DNA of 6,490 nucleotides from Candidatus Bipolaricaulota bacterium (GTDB lineage Bacteria > Bipolaricaulota > Bipolaricaulia > RBG-16-55-9), in NCBI GenBank assembly GCA_015487455.1, contig WFPR01000196.1, positions 1 to 6,490 of the forward strand, read 5' to 3'. Both the position numbers and the translations under genes were made by a program. This document shows, piece by piece, positions 1 through 5,847 of the stretch. The notes below the pieces were generated by a model, which saw only the letters and a program-made list of their open reading frames with translations, ran no database searches and had not been told where the DNA came from. How positions within the stretch are numbered: position 1 is the first letter of the stretch; every line of letters begins with the position of its first letter.

Positions 1-20
1 GAGATGTGTATAAGAGACAG
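1..20. other. Sequencing adapter remnant (Tn5 mosaic end, Nextera)
   Basis: Bases 2-20 read AGATGTGTATAAGAGACAG, the 19-base Tn5 transposase mosaic end used in Nextera/tagmentation libraries. The preceding G at base 1 matches the read-2 side adapter, which ends in G before the mosaic end, rather than the read-1 side, which ends in C. This is library-preparation sequence left on a contig end, not a natural transposon. Genomic sequence starts at about base 21. Any translation from the GTG at base 6 (MYKRQ...) is an artefact. Confidence 0.96.
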
Positions 21-230
21 GGGGGATGGGCTGAGGGGCTCCGAGGTCTGGGGGCCGGGCTCGCGTTCCTGGGCGGCGCGATCGGGACGGGCATCGCCCA
101 GTCGCGCATCGGGGCCGCGGCCGTCGGGGCCGTCGCCGAGGACCGAGCCAACCTGGCCTTTGGCCTGATCTTCATCGCCATTCCCGAGACGGTCGTGATC
201 TTCGGTCTGGTCGCGATCTTTTTGATCTGA
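21..230 (+). CDS. atpK: V/A-type ATPase subunit K (c-ring proteolipid), 5'-truncated by contig end
   Basis: The small membrane proteolipid of a V/A-type rotary ATPase forms the rotor ring that carries H+ or Na+ through the membrane. About 69 residues remain, in the frame with codons at 21, 24 and so on, up to the TGA at 228-230. They form one helical hairpin. The first helix is glycine/alanine rich (GGAIGTGIAQSRIGAAAVGAV), a short polar loop follows (AEDRAN), and the second helix is hydrophobic with the PETVVIFG motif. Its Glu (codon 186-188) is the ion-carrying carboxylate of this family. The true start and any leader peptide are missing because the contig begins in adapter sequence. A single hairpin is the simple bacterial/archaeal form unless another hairpin lay upstream. 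Subunit E starts 23 bases downstream, in the same order as the Thermus operon. The coupling ion cannot be decided from this fragment. Confidence 0.9.
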   Translation, partial: GGWAEGLRGLGAGLAFLGGAIGTGIAQSRIGAAAVGAVAEDRANLAFGLIFIAIPETVVIFGLVAIFLI

Positions 231-253
231 GCTGAGCGTGAACGACCCACGAC

Positions 254-850
254 ATGGAGCTTTTGGAGAAGATCCGGAAGGAGGGCGAGGCGCGCGTCCA
301 GGCCGTCCTCCGGCGGGCCGAGGAGGAAGCCCAGCGGCTCCTGCAGCGGGCGGAGGAGGAGCTGGCGCGCTGGCGCGAGGCGGCGCTCAAGCGCGCCCAG
401 GCCGAGGCCGAGACCGAGAAGCGCTTAATTTTAAGCCGGGCGCGGGCCCGCGCCCGCGAGGTCGTGCTCAAGGCCAAGGGCGAGGCCGGGGAGCGGCTCT
501 TCCGGGCGCTCGTCGAGGAGGCCCGGAAGCTGCGGGAGCGGCCCGAGTCGTACAAAGCGTTCCTCAAGCGCTGCTTGGAGGAGGCCGAGCGCGAGATCCA
601 AGGACCGCTCGTGCTCCAGATCGATCCCCGCGACGAGGCGCTCGTCGCCGAGCTGCTCCAGGGCACGCCCCATAAACTGGGCGGGCGCCTCAAGACGCTC
701 GGGGGCTTCGTCGCGACCAACGAGCGCGGGGACCTCCTCGTGGACGACCGCCTCGAGACGCGCATCCAGAGGCTCCGGGAGCGGCACCGCGCCGAGCTGG
801 GGCAGGCGCTCTTCGCCTCCCCGACGGCTCCCACGGCGTCATCGTCATGA
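254..850 (+). CDS. atpE: V/A-type ATPase subunit E (peripheral stalk)
   Basis: The 198-residue product is the E subunit of the peripheral stalk (stator), which holds the catalytic A3B3 head against the membrane subunit I. Residues 1 to about 85 are almost entirely Glu/Arg/Ala/Leu with a heptad-like pattern, which fits a long coiled coil. From about 90 on there is a globular half with alternating beta/alpha character (QGPLVLQIDPRDEALVAEL, then LGGFVATNERGDLLVDDRL), typical of the E C-terminal domain that binds subunit B. Length matches the family (about 185-200). The ATG at 254 opens with MELLEKIRKEGE, a typical E beginning, but no clear Shine-Dalgarno precedes it, so initiation may be coupled to subunit K translation. 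The TGA stop overlaps the ATG of subunit C (ATGA at 847-850). Inside, an Arg-Ala repeat is encoded by a perfect 20-base palindrome (437-456). Confidence 0.92.
   Translation: MELLEKIRKEGEARVQAVLRRAEEEAQRLLQRAEEELARWREAALKRAQAEAETEKRLILSRARARAREVVLKAKGEAGERLFRALVEEARKLRERPESYKAFLKRCLEEAEREIQGPLVLQIDPRDEALVAELLQGTPHKLGGRLKTLGGFVATNERGDLLVDDRLETRIQRLRERHRAELGQALFASPTAPTASSS
437..456. repeat. Perfect 20-base GC palindrome inside atpE, next to an AT-rich inverted repeat
   Basis: Bases 437-456 are a perfect palindrome (core GGGCGCGGGCCCGCGCCC, with C at 437 pairing with G at 456). It is immediately preceded by GCTTAA-tt-TTAAGC at 423-436, an AT-rich inverted repeat with a 2-base spacer. Both lie in the coding sequence for R-L-I-L-S-R-A-R-A-R-A-R of subunit E. 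The GC palindrome can arise simply from alternating Arg/Ala codons at high GC. A function is not shown. Confidence 0.6.
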
Positions 851-1941
851 GCTACGAGTATTTAAACGCCCGGGTGCGGCACCTGAAGGCGAAGCTGCTC
901 CGGCCGGAGCAGTTCCAGCAGCTGTTGGGGCTGCGCACCCTCGACGAGTTCATCCAGGCGCTGGCCGAGACGGACTACGGCCCGGAAATCGAGCGCAGCT
1001 CGGTGCAGTTCTCGGGCTACGCGCTCGTCGAAGACGCGCTGGTGCAGCACACCCAGCGCGTCTTCCGCCACCTCTACGACATCGCGTTCGACGAGGCGAA
1101 GGCGCTCATCCGCCTGCTGCTCGAGCGCTTCGAGGTGTTCAACCTCAAGACGATTTTAAGGGGCTTCCACGTCGGGGCGGACCCCGAGGAGACGGCCCGC
1201 AGCCTCTTCCCCACGATCCTCTACCCCACGGCGTTCTACCAGGAGCTGCTCAAGCGCGAGGGGGTCGCCGCCGTCGTCGATTATCTGATGGCCGTGGGCA
1301 ACCGCTTCTACAAGCCCCTGGCCCAGGCGCTCCCCGAGTACGAGGCCAGCCGCAAGCTCACCGTGCTGGAGAGCGCCCTGGACGCGTTCTACTTCGGGAG
1401 CGCGCGAAAGACGCTTCAAGAGAGGGCCAGCGAGAGCGCCCGGATCGTGCGCCGCCTGATCGGGACCGAGGTCGACGTGCTGAACCTCGTCTACGCGATG
1501 CGGGTGGTCGAGGCCGGGGTGGAGTCCGACGAGAAGTACCGCTACATCCTGCCCGGCGGCGAGCGCCTCAAGGAGCCCCAGGTGCGGGACCTCCTGGCCA
1601 GCCCGGACAAGGAGTCGCTGTTGCGCAAGCTGCAGGAGACGCCGTACGCCCGCGTCCTGGGCGAGCTCGACGAGACGCTCTCGGCCGGCGAGCTGCAGGA
1701 GCGCCTGGAGGCGTGGCTCTATAGCGAGAACTGCCGCTTCGACCCTGGAAGGTTCTTCGACATCCAGCCCGTGGCGGCGTTCATCTGGCGGGTGAACGTC
1801 GAGGTGACGAACCTCCGGGTGATCGCCTCCGGGCTGGAGCGGGGCGCCCCCCGGGCGGCGGTCGAGGCGCAGCTCATCTGGGTGCCGGGCGTGATGCCGG
1901 CGCGCGAGCACGCCGTCGCGTCCCCGACGACCACGGCGTAA
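847..1941 (+). CDS. atpC: V/A-type ATPase subunit C (AC39/Vma6 family)
   Basis: The 364-residue protein is the funnel-shaped C subunit (eukaryotic d, AC39/Vma6 family), which sits on the proteolipid ring and links it to the central shaft D-F. Evidence is the opening MSYEYLNARVRHLKAKLL, matching the family's Y-x-N-A-R-V-R start. Mid-protein there are helical repeats with the typical 'lLl.rfevfNLktilRg' segment (RLLLERFEVFNLKTILRG). Near the C-terminus there is 'FIWRVNVEVTNLRVIASGLERGAPRAAVEAQL' in pieces recognisable as the conserved kE..NlR.i..g...g block. It is rich in Leu, Glu and Arg, with no signal peptide and no membrane helix. It is longer than the roughly 320 residues I recall for Thermus, partly through a tail after residue 345 (PAREHAVASPTTTA). 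The ATG overlaps the atpE stop as ATGA without a Shine-Dalgarno, which implies translational coupling. Subunit F begins 14 bases after the stop. Confidence 0.92.
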   Translation: MSYEYLNARVRHLKAKLLRPEQFQQLLGLRTLDEFIQALAETDYGPEIERSSVQFSGYALVEDALVQHTQRVFRHLYDIAFDEAKALIRLLLERFEVFNLKTILRGFHVGADPEETARSLFPTILYPTAFYQELLKREGVAAVVDYLMAVGNRFYKPLAQALPEYEASRKLTVLESALDAFYFGSARKTLQERASESARIVRRLIGTEVDVLNLVYAMRVVEAGVESDEKYRYILPGGERLKEPQVRDLLASPDKESLLRKLQETPYARVLGELDETLSAGELQERLEAWLYSENCRFDPGRFFDIQPVAAFIWRVNVEVTNLRVIASGLERGAPRAAVEAQLIWVPGVMPAREHAVASPTTTA

Positions 1942-1955
1942 AATCAAAGAGGACC

Positions 1956-2294
1956 ATGAAGCCCTTGGTGGTGGCGCCGAGCGACCTGGCCGACGGGTTC
2001 CGGCTGGCGGGCATCCCCGTGATCGAGCTCACGGAGGGGACGGACCTCGAGGAGGTCATCCGGCGGATCAAGGGGATGCCCGACGTCGCCCTGGTGTTGG
2101 TCGACGAGCGCTACATGGAGCCGTTCGAGCGGGCGTTTGAGGATCGGGGTTGGCCGATGGTCGCCTCCTTCCCGGCGGAGGAGGTCGAGCGCGAGCGGAA
2201 GCACTCGTACATCGACGAGCTGACCCTGCGCTACCTGGGCCAGAAGATCCACGTGGAGGGGGAGAGCGAGGCATGGAGCGAGAGCGAGGGCTGA
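1956..2294 (+). CDS. atpF: V/A-type ATPase subunit F (central shaft)
   Basis: The 112-residue subunit F is a small Rossmann-like protein that binds shaft subunit D in the centre of the A3B3 head and modulates ATPase activity. The N-terminus (KPLVVAPSDLADGFRLAGIPVIEL) matches the family pattern of a first strand followed by D-x-x-x-G-F-R-L-A-G. Next come the helix LEEVIRRIKGMPDVALVLVDERYM and a C-terminal part with P-x-x-x-x-F-P (WPMVASFPAEEV) ahead of a charged helix (SYIDELTLRYLGQKI). Length is normal (about 100-110). The upstream GAGGA (1949-1953) is only two bases from the ATG, too close for ideal use. A start slightly further in (GTG at about 1968-1973) is conceivable, but it would cut the first conserved strand. 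The last 22 bases overlap the start of atpA in another frame. Confidence 0.9.
   Translation: MKPLVVAPSDLADGFRLAGIPVIELTEGTDLEEVIRRIKGMPDVALVLVDERYMEPFERAFEDRGWPMVASFPAEEVERERKHSYIDELTLRYLGQKIHVEGESEAWSESEG
2255..2275 (+). promoter_or_regulatory. Ribosome binding site that fixes the atpA start at 2273
   Basis: GGAGGGGG (2255-2262) lies about 10 bases before the ATG at 2273-2275. The frame stays open upstream to about 2150, but that part overlaps atpF and reads as low-complexity Arg/Gly/Ala, unlike any A subunit. The protein from 2273 begins MERERGLIEGVITRISGPVV, the expected A-subunit N-terminus. The site sits inside the 3' end of atpF, so the two genes are translationally linked. Confidence 0.8.
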
Positions 2295-5200
2295 TCGAGG
2301 GCGTGATCACGCGGATCTCGGGCCCCGTCGTCCGGGCCAAGGGGATGGCGGGGATCAAGATCCGCGACATGGTGTACGTGGGCGAGCTGGGCCTCATCGG
2401 CGAGGTGATCGAGGTGCGGGGCGACGAGGTCGCCATCCAAGTCTACGAGGAGACGGACGGGCTGACCGTGGGCGAGCCCGTCCGTTCCGAGGGGAAGCCC
2501 TTCCTCGTCGAGCTGGGGCCGGGGCTGCTGGGCAGCGTCTACGACGGGATCCAGCGCCCCCTGGAGGCGATCAGGGAGCAGACGGGGAACTTCATCCGGC
2601 GAGGGGCGACGGGCGACCCGCTCCCCCGCGACAAGAAGTGGGGCTTCCACCCCTTGGTGAAGCCGGGCGACCCCGTGGAGGAGGGCGACTTCCTCGGCTG
2701 GGTCCAGGAGACGCCCACCGTCAAGCACTACATCATGGTGCCGCCGGGGGTCTCGGGGCGGGTGGCGGAGATTCAAGAGGGCGAGTTCACCGTCACGGAC
2801 GTCGTCGCGCGCCTCGAGGACGGGACGGAACTCACCATGATGCAGACGTGGCCGATCCGCCAGCCGCGGCCCGCCCGGCGCAAGGTCCCTACCAACGTCC
2901 CGATGATCACGGGGACCCGCATCCTGGACGTCTTCTTCCCCGTCCCCAAGGGCGGGAACGCGATCATCCCGGGACCCTTCGGCTCGGGGAAGTGCGTCTG
3001 GGGGGCCTGCCCCGTGCTCCTGGGGGACGGGCGGCTCGTGCGCATTCGAGAGCTCTTCGAGGCCCACCACGGGAAGGGGCGGGTCGTGGAACGGGCCCAC
3101 GAGCGCTACACCCTCCTCGATGACCCGATCCCGGTCTTCGCCTTCGACCCCGTCGAGGGGCGGGTCACGGTCCAGCCCGCCACCGCCGTCTACCAGAGCT
3201 GGGCGGACGAGCTGGTGGAGGTCCGCACGCGGTCGGGGCGCGCCGCGCGGGTGACCCCCGTCCACAAGCTCCTCACCCTGGGGGAGGACCTCGAGCTTCG
3301 GGAGGTCGAGGCGCGAAGGCTGCGGCCCGGCGACTTCATCGTGGCCCCGCGGGCGCTCCCCGTGCCCGCGGGCGCGGGGAGCCCGCCGCCCCCCGCGTCG
3401 CTTCGGACGGCGTTCCTCGCCCGGCCCGAGCTGCAGACGGCGCGGGTGGCCGACCCCGCGGCGCTTAAGGCGGTCCAAGCCCTCCTCCGTCAGGAGGCCC
3501 GCCGTCGGGGTCGGAGGGGCCGGACGGCCCTGGCCGCGGAGCTGGGCGTCTCCCCCAAGACGTTGGAGAACTACGAGAAGGGGCGGACCCTCCCCACCCT
3601 GGGCTTCGTCCGACGGCTCTACGAGCACGTGGGGCGGGGGCGGGCGCTGCCCCCGATTCGGGCGCTGAAGACGGAGCGCCGCGCCCACCCCGTGCGCCTC
3701 CCCGAGCGGATGACCCCGGAGCTGGCGGAGTTCCTGGGGCTGGTGCTCGGCGACGGCTCCCTCAAGCCCCGCACCGTCGCCTTCTACAACGACGACCCTC
3801 GGATGCGGGCGCGCTTCCGCGCGCTGGCGAAACGGCTCTTCGGGCTGGAGGCCCGCGAGGGCCGCGCCCGCACCGTCGGGTGCGTCCACATCCACAGCCA
3901 GCTTCTGGTGCGCTTCCTGGAGTTCCTGGGGGTGCCCCGCCGGGCCAAGGCCCGCACCTGCCGCGTGCCGGAGGCCATTTTCCAAGCTGACGAGGGGAGC
4001 GTGGCCCGCTTCGTGGGCGCGTACTTCGCCTGCGACGGCTACAGCTCGGTCCACCCGCGCAAGGGCGAGCTGGAGATCGCCACGGCCAGCGAGGAGATGG
4101 CCGTCGGGCTGAGCTACCTCCTCCTGCGCCTGGGCGTGGTGGCCCGGCTCGCGGAGAAGCGCGTCCGCGGCCGCGGGTACCATCGGGTGCTCATCTCGGG
4201 GCGGGACGCGATCGGGCGGTTCCTCTCTCGCTGCCGGGCCGCCGGGCTCCGCCTGCCCAAGCTCGAGGCCCTGGCCGACGCGCTCGACAAGGGGGGAGGG
4301 CGCCCCGGGGTCCCCTCAGTGGACGTGGTGCCCCTCCCCGCGGAGGCCGTGGCCGCGCTCTACGAGCGCTTCGGGCGGCCCTACGCCGCGCTGAAGCGGG
4401 CCGGAGTCGAGGTGCACAACTACCTCAACGGGGAGCGGCTCAGCGTCGAGATGCTGCGGCGCCTGGCCCGCGTGCTGAAGGACCCCCGCTGGCGGCGGCT
4501 GGCCCAACTGACCGAGCACGTCTTCTTCGACGAGGTCGTCGAGGTGAGGCGCCTCCCCGGCCCGCACGCTGTCTACGACCTCACCGTGCCCGGCGCGCAC
4601 ACCTTCGTCGGGGGGCTCGGGCCGATGGTGCTCCACAACACCGTGACCCAGCAATCGCTGGCCAAGTGGTCCGACGCCGACATCGTGATCTACATCGGCT
4701 GCGGCGAGCGCGGCAACGAGATGACGGAAGTGCTCACGGAGTTCCCGCACCTCGAGGACCCGCGGACGGGCGCGCCCTTGATGAATCGAACGATCCTCAT
4801 CGCCAACACGAGCAACATGCCCGTGGCCGCCCGCGAGACTTCGATTTACACGGGGATCACGCTGGCTGAATACTACAGGGACATGGGCTACGACGTGGCG
4901 CTGATGGCCGACTCGACGTCGCGCTGGGCCGAGGCGCTCCGCGAGATCTCGGGGCGCCTGGAGGAGATGCCCGGCGAGGAGGGCTACCCGCCGTATCTCG
5001 CCAGTAGAATTGCGGAGTTCTACGAGCGCAGCGGCCGCGTGGTCTGCTTGGGGAGGGGCGTCCCCGAGGGCAAGCGGCCCTTCGAGGGCTCCGAGTCGGA
5101 AGACGAGAGGAGCGGCTCGGTCACGGTCATCGGGGCCGTCTCGCCGCCGGGGGGCGACTTCTCCGAGCCCGTGACGCAGAACTCCTTGAGGATCGCGGGC

Positions 5201-5731
5201 GCCTTCTGGGCGTTGGACGCCAAGCTGGCGTACAGCCGCCACTTCCCCGCGATCAACTGGCTGACCAGCTACTCGCTCTACGTCGACGCGCTCCACGACT
5301 GGTTCGCCCGCGAGGTCGCGCCCGACTACTGGGAGCTGCGCAGGCAGCTCATGGAGATCCTCCAGAAGGAGGACGAGCTGAGCAAGATCGTCCAGCTGGT
5401 CGGGAAGGAGTCGCTGAGCGACCCCGACAAGCTGCTGCTGGACGTCGCCCGCTCCGTGCGCGACGACTTCCTGAGGCAGAGCGCCTTCCACGAGATCGAG
5501 GCCTACTGCCCGCCCAAGAAGGCGTACTACATGATGAAGGCGATCGTGACGTTCTACGAGACGTGCAAGCGGCTCCTGGGCAAGGTGCCGTACAGCGAAA
5601 TTTTAAAGCTGCCCGGCTGGGAGAAGCTCGCGCAGATGCGCTACTTCCCCAACGACGCGTTCGAGGAGCCGTTCCGCCAGCTCCTCGAGGAGCTGGCCAG
5701 ACAGGACGAGGCCGTGCAAGTTACCAGCTAA
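2273..5731 (+). CDS. atpA: V/A-type ATPase catalytic subunit A, interrupted by an intein at the P-loop
   Basis: The precursor is 1152 residues: N-extein 1-240, intein 241-789, C-extein 790-1152. Spliced, it would be 603 residues, close to other A subunits (about 580-600). Subunit A hydrolyses or makes ATP in the A3B3 head. The N-extein has the beta-barrel (ITRISGPVVRAKGM), the non-homologous bulge around 110-190 (GDPLPRDKKWGFHPLVKPGD) and the Walker A segment GPFGSGK ending at Lys240. The C-extein starts TVTQQSLAKWSDAD and has GERGNE (catalytic Glu812), Walker B ALMAD (Asp880) with the following STSRWAEALREIS, EGYPPYLASRIAEFYERSG (903 on) and PPGGDFSEPVTQNSLRI (958 on). Splicing joins Lys240 to Thr790 and restores GPFGSGKT, so the unspliced protein should be inactive. 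An insertion of about 15 residues relative to family members I recall lies at 928-947. A terminator follows 29 bases after the stop. The expected next gene, subunit B, is absent. Confidence 0.96.
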   Translation: MERERGLIEGVITRISGPVVRAKGMAGIKIRDMVYVGELGLIGEVIEVRGDEVAIQVYEETDGLTVGEPVRSEGKPFLVELGPGLLGSVYDGIQRPLEAIREQTGNFIRRGATGDPLPRDKKWGFHPLVKPGDPVEEGDFLGWVQETPTVKHYIMVPPGVSGRVAEIQEGEFTVTDVVARLEDGTELTMMQTWPIRQPRPARRKVPTNVPMITGTRILDVFFPVPKGGNAIIPGPFGSGKCVWGACPVLLGDGRLVRIRELFEAHHGKGRVVERAHERYTLLDDPIPVFAFDPVEGRVTVQPATAVYQSWADELVEVRTRSGRAARVTPVHKLLTLGEDLELREVEARRLRPGDFIVAPRALPVPAGAGSPPPPASLRTAFLARPELQTARVADPAALKAVQALLRQEARRRGRRGRTALAAELGVSPKTLENYEKGRTLPTLGFVRRLYEHVGRGRALPPIRALKTERRAHPVRLPERMTPELAEFLGLVLGDGSLKPRTVAFYNDDPRMRARFRALAKRLFGLEAREGRARTVGCVHIHSQLLVRFLEFLGVPRRAKARTCRVPEAIFQADEGSVARFVGAYFACDGYSSVHPRKGELEIATASEEMAVGLSYLLLRLGVVARLAEKRVRGRGYHRVLISGRDAIGRFLSRCRAAGLRLPKLEALADALDKGGGRPGVPSVDVVPLPAEAVAALYERFGRPYAALKRAGVEVHNYLNGERLSVEMLRRLARVLKDPRWRRLAQLTEHVFFDEVVEVRRLPGPHAVYDLTVPGAHTFVGGLGPMVLHNTVTQQSLAKWSDADIVIYIGCGERGNEMTEVLTEFPHLEDPRTGAPLMNRTILIANTSNMPVAARETSIYTGITLAEYYRDMGYDVALMADSTSRWAEALREISGRLEEMPGEEGYPPYLASRIAEFYERSGRVVCLGRGVPEGKRPFEGSESEDERSGSVTVIGAVSPPGGDFSEPVTQNSLRIAGAFWALDAKLAYSRHFPAINWLTSYSLYVDALHDWFAREVAPDYWELRRQLMEILQKEDELSKIVQLVGKESLSDPDKLLLDVARSVRDDFLRQSAFHEIEAYCPPKKAYYMMKAIVTFYETCKRLLGKVPYSEILKLPGWEKLAQMRYFPNDAFEEPFRQLLEELARQDEAVQVTS
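3479..3628 (+). other. XRE/Cro-like helix-turn-helix segment in the intein (HTH-1)
   Basis: Precursor residues about 403-452 read as a basic helix (LLRQEARRRGRRG) and then TALAAELGVSPKTLENYEKG, followed by a helix with VRRLYEHVG. The pattern 'lA..lGVS..tl.nyE.G...P.l..v..L...v' is that of XRE/HTH_3 DNA-binding domains. It lies between Hint block B and the first LAGLIDADG motif, after a Pro/Ala/Gly-rich linker (about 357-375). The likely role is DNA contact for target recognition by the homing endonuclease, or autoregulation. That role is inferred from fold-type similarity only. Confidence 0.72.
3710..4240 (+). other. LAGLIDADG homing endonuclease domain of the intein
   Basis: Precursor residues about 480-655 form a two-motif LAGLIDADG nuclease. 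Block C is LAEFLGLVLGDGSL with catalytic Asp494. Block D is around RVPEAIF. Block E is ARFVGAYFACDGYS with catalytic Asp588. Block H is LSYLLLRLGVVARL (613-626). The two Asp residues are 94 positions apart, normal for a single-chain nuclease. Neither motif is degraded and the frame is open, so the enzyme looks active. Its natural target would be an atpA allele without the intein, where the Lys and Thr codons of the Walker A motif meet. Confidence 0.9.
4340..4486 (+). other. Second helix-turn-helix-like segment in the intein (HTH-2)
   Basis: Precursor residues about 690-738: PAEAVAALYERFGRPYAALK, then RAGVEVHNYLNGERLSVEML, then RRLARVLKD. This is the short 'G...vyNYL.G.r..s...l.rLa..L' recognition pattern seen in several LAGLIDADG inteins and in HTH_3 domains. 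It lies between the nuclease and the C-terminal Hint segment (EVVEVRRLPGPHAVYDLTV). It resembles HTH-1: both contain NYxxGxxL followed by RRL, with one residue difference in spacing (Asn433 to Arg447, Asn716 to Arg729). It is likely a DNA-recognition element, by inference. Confidence 0.6.
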
Positions 5732-5759
5732 AACGAAGCGCATCCGGGGCAACCGACGG

Positions 5760-5803
5760 GGAAGGGGGCAGGCTTTCAGCGTAAAGCCTGCCCCCTTCCT
5801 TTC
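5760..5803 (+). terminator. Strong Rho-independent-type terminator after atpA
   Basis: GAAGGGGGCAGGCTTT (5761-5776) pairs perfectly with AAAGCCTGCCCCCTTC (5783-5798) around a six-base loop CAGCGT. G5760-C5799 adds a 17th pair. The 3' flank is CTTTC (5799-5803), so the U-tract is short and broken, but the stem is exceptionally long and GC-rich. Because the stem is symmetrical it could also act on transcripts from the other side. It lies 29 bases after the atpA stop and ends the ATPase operon here. Confidence 0.85.
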
Positions 5804-5820
5804 AAATCCCTCCCGGGGGA

Positions 5821-5847
5821 TTGACGGCGATCCCCCCCTGCTAAAGT
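5821..5847 (+). promoter_or_regulatory. Candidate sigma-70-type promoter for the lipoprotein gene
   Basis: TTGACG (5821-5826) resembles a -35 box. TGCTAAAGT (5839-5847) resembles an extended -10 (TGnTAAAGT), with a short 15-base spacer. The position fits: after the terminator and about 58 bases before the ATG at 5905. A small hairpin, GGGGGAT (5815-5821) with ATCCCCC (5830-5836), overlaps the -35 element. TTGACG also has an inverted copy, CGTCAA, at 5855-5860. The spacer is suboptimal, so this is a candidate only. Confidence 0.4.

Larger units (their letters stand above)
2993..4639 (+). mobile_element. Intein with LAGLIDADG homing endonuclease, inserted in the Walker A motif of AtpA (VMA-b site)
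   Basis: This in-frame 549-residue protein intron splits GPFGSGK / TVTQQ. As I recall, archaeal VMA-b inteins (e.g. Pyrococcus, Thermoplasma) use the same position, whereas the yeast VMA1 intein sits next to it. Splicing residues are present. Block A starts at Cys241 (CVWGACPVLLGDGRLVRIREL), block B has TPVH (Thr328, His331), block F is VYDLTVPGAHTFV (767-779), and block G ends VLHN (His788, Asn789) with +1 Thr790. The N-terminal Hint part also resembles the Pyrococcus VMA intein in the 'HGKGR.V.......LdDPI.VfafdpveGrv' region. Between the Hint halves lie an HTH-like segment, a two-motif LAGLIDADG nuclease and a second HTH-like segment. All key residues being intact suggests splicing and homing are both possible. 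Base composition is as GC-rich as the host gene, so there is no visible sign of recent transfer. It is longer than the roughly 170-430 residues I remember for archaeal VMA-b inteins. Confidence 0.95.

Noticed and set aside
2..20. Tn5-like transposon end as a natural mobile element
   Set aside because: It is the engineered mosaic end at the very start of a contig, with no transposase and no second end; a library artefact explains it fully.
6..230. Complete 74-residue proteolipid starting MYKRQ
   Set aside because: The first five residues are translated from the adapter mosaic end; the gene is 5'-truncated at base 21.
238..675. Alternative gene starting at GTG 238
   Set aside because: It is a frame-shifted shadow of atpE made of Gly/Arg/Ala/Pro runs; the 254 frame gives a clear subunit E.
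2150..2272. N-terminal extension of subunit A from the GTG/ATG near 2150
   Set aside because: The extension overlaps atpF, is low-complexity Arg/Gly/Ala, and the family N-terminus plus a Shine-Dalgarno point to 2273.
2231..4183. 650-residue antisense open frame
   Set aside because: It is a shadow of the high-GC atpA/intein coding strand, rich in Arg/Gly/Pro/His/Val/Leu with no recognisable domain. The same applies to the antisense frames at 4316-5491, 1156-1947 and 172-834.
2993..4639. Group I or II intron, or a frameshifted insertion, in atpA
   Set aside because: The insert is in frame throughout and carries protein-splicing motifs at both ends, so it is removed at the protein level.
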